This document shows, in pieces, positions 59,062 to 64,000 of a stretch of 64,000 nt of DNA; the first letter of the stretch is position 1, and each line of letters opens with the position of its first letter. The position numbers and the translations under genes are program-made. The stretch lies in NCBI GenBank assembly GCA_026874595.1, contig CM049321.1, positions 7,004,979 through 7,068,978 of the forward strand, in the 5' to 3' direction. This DNA comes from Sipunculus nudus. Taxonomy: Eukaryota; Annelida; Sipuncula; Golfingiida; Sipunculidae. The notes under the pieces were generated by a model. It did not search any database. It had not been told where the DNA came from and worked only from the letters and a program-made list of their open reading frames with translations.

Positions 59062-61962
59062 TTGCTGTGTTCGGGGTTGGAGGTGTAACGGGTTTGGTCG
59101 TTATAACAGTGGACTGTGGTCACTAAAGACTACCTAGATTTCTGCAATAAAAATAAGGCAAGGTAGCTGCAGGAATTGTTTCCTAATATCTGAATTACAT
59201 AGAGCTTTAGCATTTCACCTTTTTGTCGTAATGAATTCAAAATAAACATTGTTATAGTATATTTTGTGTCATTACCCATATAAGTTGTACTTCTAATTGT
59301 AGTAGAGGTTACTAATTTGCATTCACTCCATCAAAATGCACCCAAAGCTGAGCTGAAACGTATCTACAAGACATCCATCAATCAGGCTGAATGCCGTTTT
59401 CTGTGTAGCAGACAGCAGAACTCACAATGTATTAAGAGCCACACATCGAGGAATGTTTGCATTCTCTATGGCGCAGCACTACACCAGACGCTGCCCGATG
59501 GAAAATGTTCGTCTTATGCAAAATGTAAGCGGTATCATTTGTAACCTTCAGCATGTTTTGTGGTATGTTTTCCACGTTTATGTGTATGACCTTTATTCAG
59601 GCTGTAATCGGTAATTTTGCAACGACGTTTTTGTCCTTTTTTTTATTTCCATTTGATATAATTCAATTTATCCACTGTGGGAATAGAGTTTGTACGTATT
59701 TTATGTAATATTGCAAACGCCATGTCCTTTTAAAGCTTTTCTAACTTTATGGTACTTCTTATCTCCGCTGATGTAAAAAAACAAGCGATCTCAGAGCATT
59801 TGTAAATTATGTGATGAGCACATTTTCTTATGTTAACTTTGAGTAATTACCCCGTGCTATCTGCTGTTAAATACACCAACAGTTCAAGCAGCTATCTTCA
59901 GAAGATTTTATAAACATGAAGATAATTATATCTTTGCACCAGCTACCAAGAGCTACCTTTCTGCGATTCAGAATAATTTGCTTCAATTTTCTAAAAATAA
60001 TTAGAAAACAAAATTGAGTTTTTTGTGTCAAGGTAAACAATGTCCCAGGGAAAGGAAAATTAAACAAGTATGAAATGATCTGTTAAACCCTTTAATGACA
60101 CCAGATAAATCTTTCACTGACTTCCAATTCCTTGCACAATGTGTGGACATTTCTTTGTATCCTAAGAAATTGGTGATTATGTTATATCTGTGCTTCTAAA
60201 ATCAACATTGAACAAACATGTAAGTATTTTAAAATTCAAAGTCTTGACTTAACCCTTAATGGATCAGAACATTTTATCAATTTCAAAGAAACTAATGTAC
60301 AAAGGGACCCCAGGTGAAAGAGGGCAAACGATTTCTTGCCATTCGTTTTCTCAGCAATAGCTCGTGTTTCCTACATCCAACATAGATGACCTGCCAGGGA
60401 TGATACATGATATAATTGTAACAAAGCATTAAAAAACAGATAACAGTGATATATCTTTGATTTGCTGTTACTAGATTGCCAGGAAGGAACCAGATATTGC
60501 AAAGCCGCTTCAATGTCATCTTGTTATGAATTCAAATGTCATCGTCTGAATTGGGCTGATGCCCAGGAACAGTGCGGTGATGCTGGGGGTTCCCTGATCA
60601 GTATCGAAACAAGGGAGGAACAAGAGTACATATGGAACATCATCAATGGTACCTAGGCACAAGGTACACAGGTTCCTTTTTTTTAAAATTTAGTTTACAA
60701 AGATTAATTATCAGAACATTACGAAACCCCGGAAGGTGACCGTATCAAATTCATATTTTTAATTCTTTTATTTTTATTACTTTTATTGGTCTACCAGTCC
60801 ACCGTCAAATGTTTTTGATTTAAATGTGGTTTTAGGTATTTGATTTTTTAATGAAAAGTTATTTGTTCGAATTGTCACATTGGGTACTCTTCTTATCATA
60901 GATAGACAAGAGCAAATAAAAACACACTTTAAAGAGCACACGTTTCCAATTCCATATTTTTTAAAATGGAGTATTTTGTACCCTATATGGTTGAGAATGT
61001 CAAATAATCCCGGGCAACAATTAACATTAAAACAATATTTAACCATAATCATTAGATGGTTCTGAGACCTAAAATCCACCGACATTAGTATTTTTCATGA
61101 ATATCATGATGTTATGCATCTTTCTGTCTATTTTGCATTGAACAAAATAAAATAACTTAAATTAACAAAAGTGAATATGCGGATGTCTATAAACCTTTCA
61201 CTGTTTACATTTATTTTAGATTTCCGACAAATTCTGACACTATTTAAATTTACACTAACAGCAATATCTTTTTAAGCTTTGTTTTTGTATCTTTATCAAG
61301 TTTTCAACAGTTCCTCCTAAGAGGGTTTGCTGAAAATTATTGAAAATCTTGAAACTTAAAAATAATATGCAATATCTGAAAGAATTTATACTTATCAAGG
61401 CATTCTAGTTGCCCATTGTGAGTGCTCTTTAGTGACTTGCAAACAGTAAAGAGTTAAAATAGCATATAAAGGTACTTGTGGTCATATAATTTCATTATAC
61501 AAGGAAATTCCTTAATTCTCATTGAACATGATATACCATAAAAGCGTACGAAGGTATTGCATTTACTGTATAATTCTAAGATGTCGTCATGTTGTGTCAT
61601 CGCTTAACCTTGTAATACTGGATACAGTAAGCGCACTGATAAATGCAGATGAAAGCTTAATGGGTTGCATCGTTCAAACTATGAAATATAGGCTACTTAA
61701 AATAGTGGGCACTCTGATAAATACAAGTGATATTTTAGAGGGTTTTTTGACCTCCGGTTCCGACGCTATGAATGAGAAGAAATGGATTTGGAGATCGACA
61801 GGTGAAACTGTAGGCCTGCTGGTCAGCTTCTGGTACCCGAATGAGCCGAATAATCAGAACGGAGATCAAGACTGTATGGCTTTACACAGGGAAATGAATT
61901 ATCAATGGGACGATGACAACTGCAGTAGAGAGCTATACGCCATCTGCGAAATGCGTGCTTAA
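58214..61962 (+). CDS. Secreted PAN/Apple + C-type lectin protein
   Basis: Four exons, all joined in phase 1 with GT-AG sites. 58214-58262: ATG and signal peptide (MADAFLLLAVILFVLT), donor ACAG/gtgagt. 59303-59524: PAN/Apple-like domain (AECRFLC, NSQC, RNVCILYG, GKCSSYAK), acceptor TAATTGTAG, donor AAAT/gtaagc. 60475-60648: first half of the lectin domain (SCYEFKCHRLNWADAQEQC, GGSLISIETREEQEYIW). 61739-61962: second half (TSGSDAMNEKKWIWRSTGE, EPNNQNGDQDC, WDDDNC, YAICEMRA, TAA). The EPN motif and WDD triad are the calcium/sugar site of mannose-type lectins, so this copy probably binds sugar. The product is about 223 residues, presumably secreted (immune or mucosal recognition is inference). 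AATAAA at 62466. An extra small exon between 60648 and 61739 is possible but not needed. Paralogue of the minus-strand gene at 12.8-16.7 kb. Confidence 0.88.
58998..59060. repeat. (TA)n microsatellite
   Basis: Alternating AT tract with a TGTA interruption, in intron 1 of the lectin gene. Confidence 0.95.
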
Positions 61963-62220
61963 TTATGTGTGACGAAGATGTCACATGTGGATAAAAGGAG
62001 CTAGTCCCGTCCTAGTAGTTAGACCACGAAGACACTTCTTTCTGCCCTAACATTTAGGCCATGAATTCAGACATTCTGGCCCTAATTTCATGTCTTGACG
62101 GTTGCCTGTATGCCATCACAAACTTCCATAACACTACGCTCCTTTACTGCAGTCGTCCGACACATGATTTCGTTTAACTGGTGATTGCTATGACAAGGTT
62201 CCCTGGGAAGGAACACCAGG

Positions 62221-62358
62221 TTGCATTGTACATCTAGCCCAAATATTCACATGCGACACCCGCTCTCGTTGGTCTGAAAAAAAACCTGTTCTGGCATAAA
62301 TCAAACCAACGAGAGCGGGTATCGCATGTTTAAAGTTTGAGCTAGATGCACAATGCAA
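62221..62358. mobile_element. Fold-back (inverted-repeat) element
   Basis: Arms 62221-62273 and 62305-62358 are near-perfect inverted repeats around a ~31-nt loop (for example CCCGCTCTCGTTGGT versus ACCAACGAGAGCGGG). It lies 260 bp after the lectin stop codon, inside the likely 3' UTR (AATAAA at 62466). A related single arm lies at 63688-63785. Confidence 0.85.
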
Positions 62359-62564
62359 TATCTGAACACCGTCCTTGAAATTATGAATAGGAATGAATAT
62401 ATATTTGAAATCTAAAGTTTAAAAGTGTGTCTTAGTACCATGACAGGTAAGAAATTTTATATTGAAATAAATATATTGTTTGATGTATGTTTGAGTATCA
62501 AGTACAGGTAAGAAACAGGAGCCAACCTCTCTGAGCCACCTTGTCATAGGGAGGCCACACGAAT

Positions 62565-62618
62565 CTATCTATCTATCTATGTATATGTCTGTCTCTCTAT
62601 CTATCTATCTATCAATCG

Positions 62619-62651
<33 letters not shown>

Positions 62652-62652
62652 C
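62565..62652. repeat. (ATCT)n / (TA)n / (TG)n compound microsatellite
   Basis: ATCTATCTATCTATCTAT, a TCTG/TCTC stretch, more ATCT, then AT and GTGTGTGTGTG. Confidence 0.95.
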
Positions 62653-63687
62653 ATACATTTAGTGCAACAGTTTTGTAATGTAAGTGTGTTTAAAGTCCCC
62701 GGCTTGATATTCAACGTCGTATATTATTTAAGGTGTTTATTTGAAAAGAAACTTTGTCGAGTATAGCAGGAAATTTGAATAATAATTTCAACAAGGATTT
62801 TAATAAGTTAAAAAAATACTGATCACAATAGTACTCATTCTTTTTTCTTTAATAAAAACTTGTTTCTTTTAATTTTTTTTCGGGGTCACCGCCTCCATTT
62901 ATACTGCTAGCTTAACTAAACATGTACATCTGCAGTGTTCCATTTCGGTTTCGGACTACATGACAGGGCAGTAGCACCTGTCTCATCTTATTAAATATCA
63001 AGTTTTCTAATCATGTCCGGTGACTACAACACCGGGGGTCCCTAAGTATATGATCTTCTCCATTGCTCGTTCATACCGTCAGGGAATTCAAAATATGCGC
63101 ACTCATTTGTGAGTGAAACACAGCCGTTGGGCTCGGCCTTCCCATTAAGCCTGAAGAGCGCCTATCCTGAGTGGAAGCCGAACTTGAAAATTTTCGAGCT
63201 CAGGATCTCCCTGCTTTGTGTTATATGTGCTCTACCTCTAAACCACAGAACGATGCTCTTGTTGCTATGCTTTTAATGATAATATTTGTGATACTCATAT
63301 GGCACCCCTTTTTTATAACGACTGTTCGAAACCCAAAGCTGGAAAAAAAGAACTGGGGGACCTTAAACTAGAATATAACATATAGGGGACTGCATAATAA
63401 GGACAGTCATTGTGTTAATATACACAGATGTCACGCTTATGTTATAAATATATATGTGCGTAAGTGGTAGATTGTTTTAGCTACATTTGTAATGTGTAAA
63501 TGTGTATATTTACACGGGTGATGTTATATTTATGATGCATATTTACCATTAATATTTAATAAAAAGGAGATTTCTTGTAAAGGGTATATGGAATGTGATC
63601 TACTCTCTTTATTACTCGCGTCATCAGCCCTTGAAGTTTAATTAGAGGCCTTAATAGTGCATCCGTAGGCAGGTCCATCTTACTCTT
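62653..63687. other. No recognised gene
   Basis: A tRNA-A-box-like TGGTTTAGAGGTAGAGCA (minus, about 63245-63228) with a poor B box may be a SINE fragment. Otherwise nothing is recognised. Confidence 0.4.
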
Positions 63688-63785
63688 ATTGTGCATCCAG
63701 CCCAAATTTTTAAACATGCGACAACCGCTCTCGATTAACCGGGACACGAACTCTCATTGGTCTGATTCTTTGCCTGTGCAAGAAC
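63688..63785. repeat. Single-arm copy of the fold-back element
   Basis: Shares CATCCAGCCCAAATT, ACATGCGACAACCGCTCTCG and CTCATTGGTCTGA with the arm and loop of the element at 62221-62358. The inverted second arm is missing. Confidence 0.7.
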
Positions 63786-64000
63786 GGATATTGTCAGATC
63801 AATATGGTGGAAACAATACGATATATCAGGGATGATGCTAGAGCAATATGCAACACCAATATATCTAGATCACCCAGCTCCTGTAATTCCAGTAGCCACT
63901 CCTATAAATGTAACCTACTTGGATATCAATTAATAAAAAATTTGTAAACAGTTTTTGATTCTATGGACCTACGTGTATTGCTATCATGCCTTTTGTCTAA

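Noticed and set aside
63165-63260. tRNA gene on the minus strand
   Set aside because: The A-box-like part is fair, but the B box (GAGCTCGAAAA) is poor and no cloverleaf can be drawn.

Overview
This is an AT-rich, intron-bearing animal genome segment. Secreted PAN/C-type-lectin genes with phase-1 introns, a carbohydrate sulfotransferase, KRAB-less C2H2 zinc-finger genes and a heavy load of non-autonomous repeats (5' hairpin, TCCGTC microsatellite, tandem ~338-bp units) point to a non-vertebrate marine metazoan, probably a lophotrochozoan or cephalochordate. The sequence alone does not fix the species.

Layout. 1-3183: tandem-repeat-bearing mobile elements, ending in a recognisable 3' terminus. 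4.7-6.5 kb (+): carbohydrate sulfotransferase gene with three phase-0 exons. 12.8-16.7 kb (-): PAN/Apple + C-type lectin gene, four exons seen and the signal-peptide exon not found. 21.2-24.6 kb (-): decayed multi-exon SAM-domain (SAMD3-like) gene with stops and a frameshift. 26.9 and 35.6 kb: two copies of a ~485-bp terminal-inverted-repeat element. 29.0-32.0 kb (+): a zinc-finger gene with a frameshifted, decaying 3' half and a second, more decayed relic. 32.2-33.3 kb: relic of a non-LTR reverse transcriptase. 36.6-37.1 kb: two tRNA-derived SINE copies. 37.1-40.6 kb: a second tandem-repeat element. 40.9-42.2 kb (+): an intact seven-finger C2H2 gene. 44.3-51.7 kb: nested tandem-repeat elements, one with CTCF-like motifs in every unit. 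51.9-52.3 kb (+): a frameshifted heparanase-like first exon. 58.2-62.0 kb (+): a second, intact signal peptide-PAN-C-type lectin gene. 62-64 kb: fold-back repeats.

The genes do not form an operon-like system. The two PAN-lectin genes are inverted paralogues about 42 kb apart. The two zinc-finger genes and the relic are tandem paralogues with a shared NDTDG acidic linker. The most unusual content is the repeats. At least three families with different sequences share one architecture: a terminal hairpin with 12-14-bp arms and a 3-nt loop, a pyrimidine microsatellite or short spacer, ~280-340-bp tandem units and, in two families, an inverted subterminal repeat followed by a small 3' hairpin. This recalls Helentron-derived elements. 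A paralogous empty site inside the window defines one element's ends to within a few bases.
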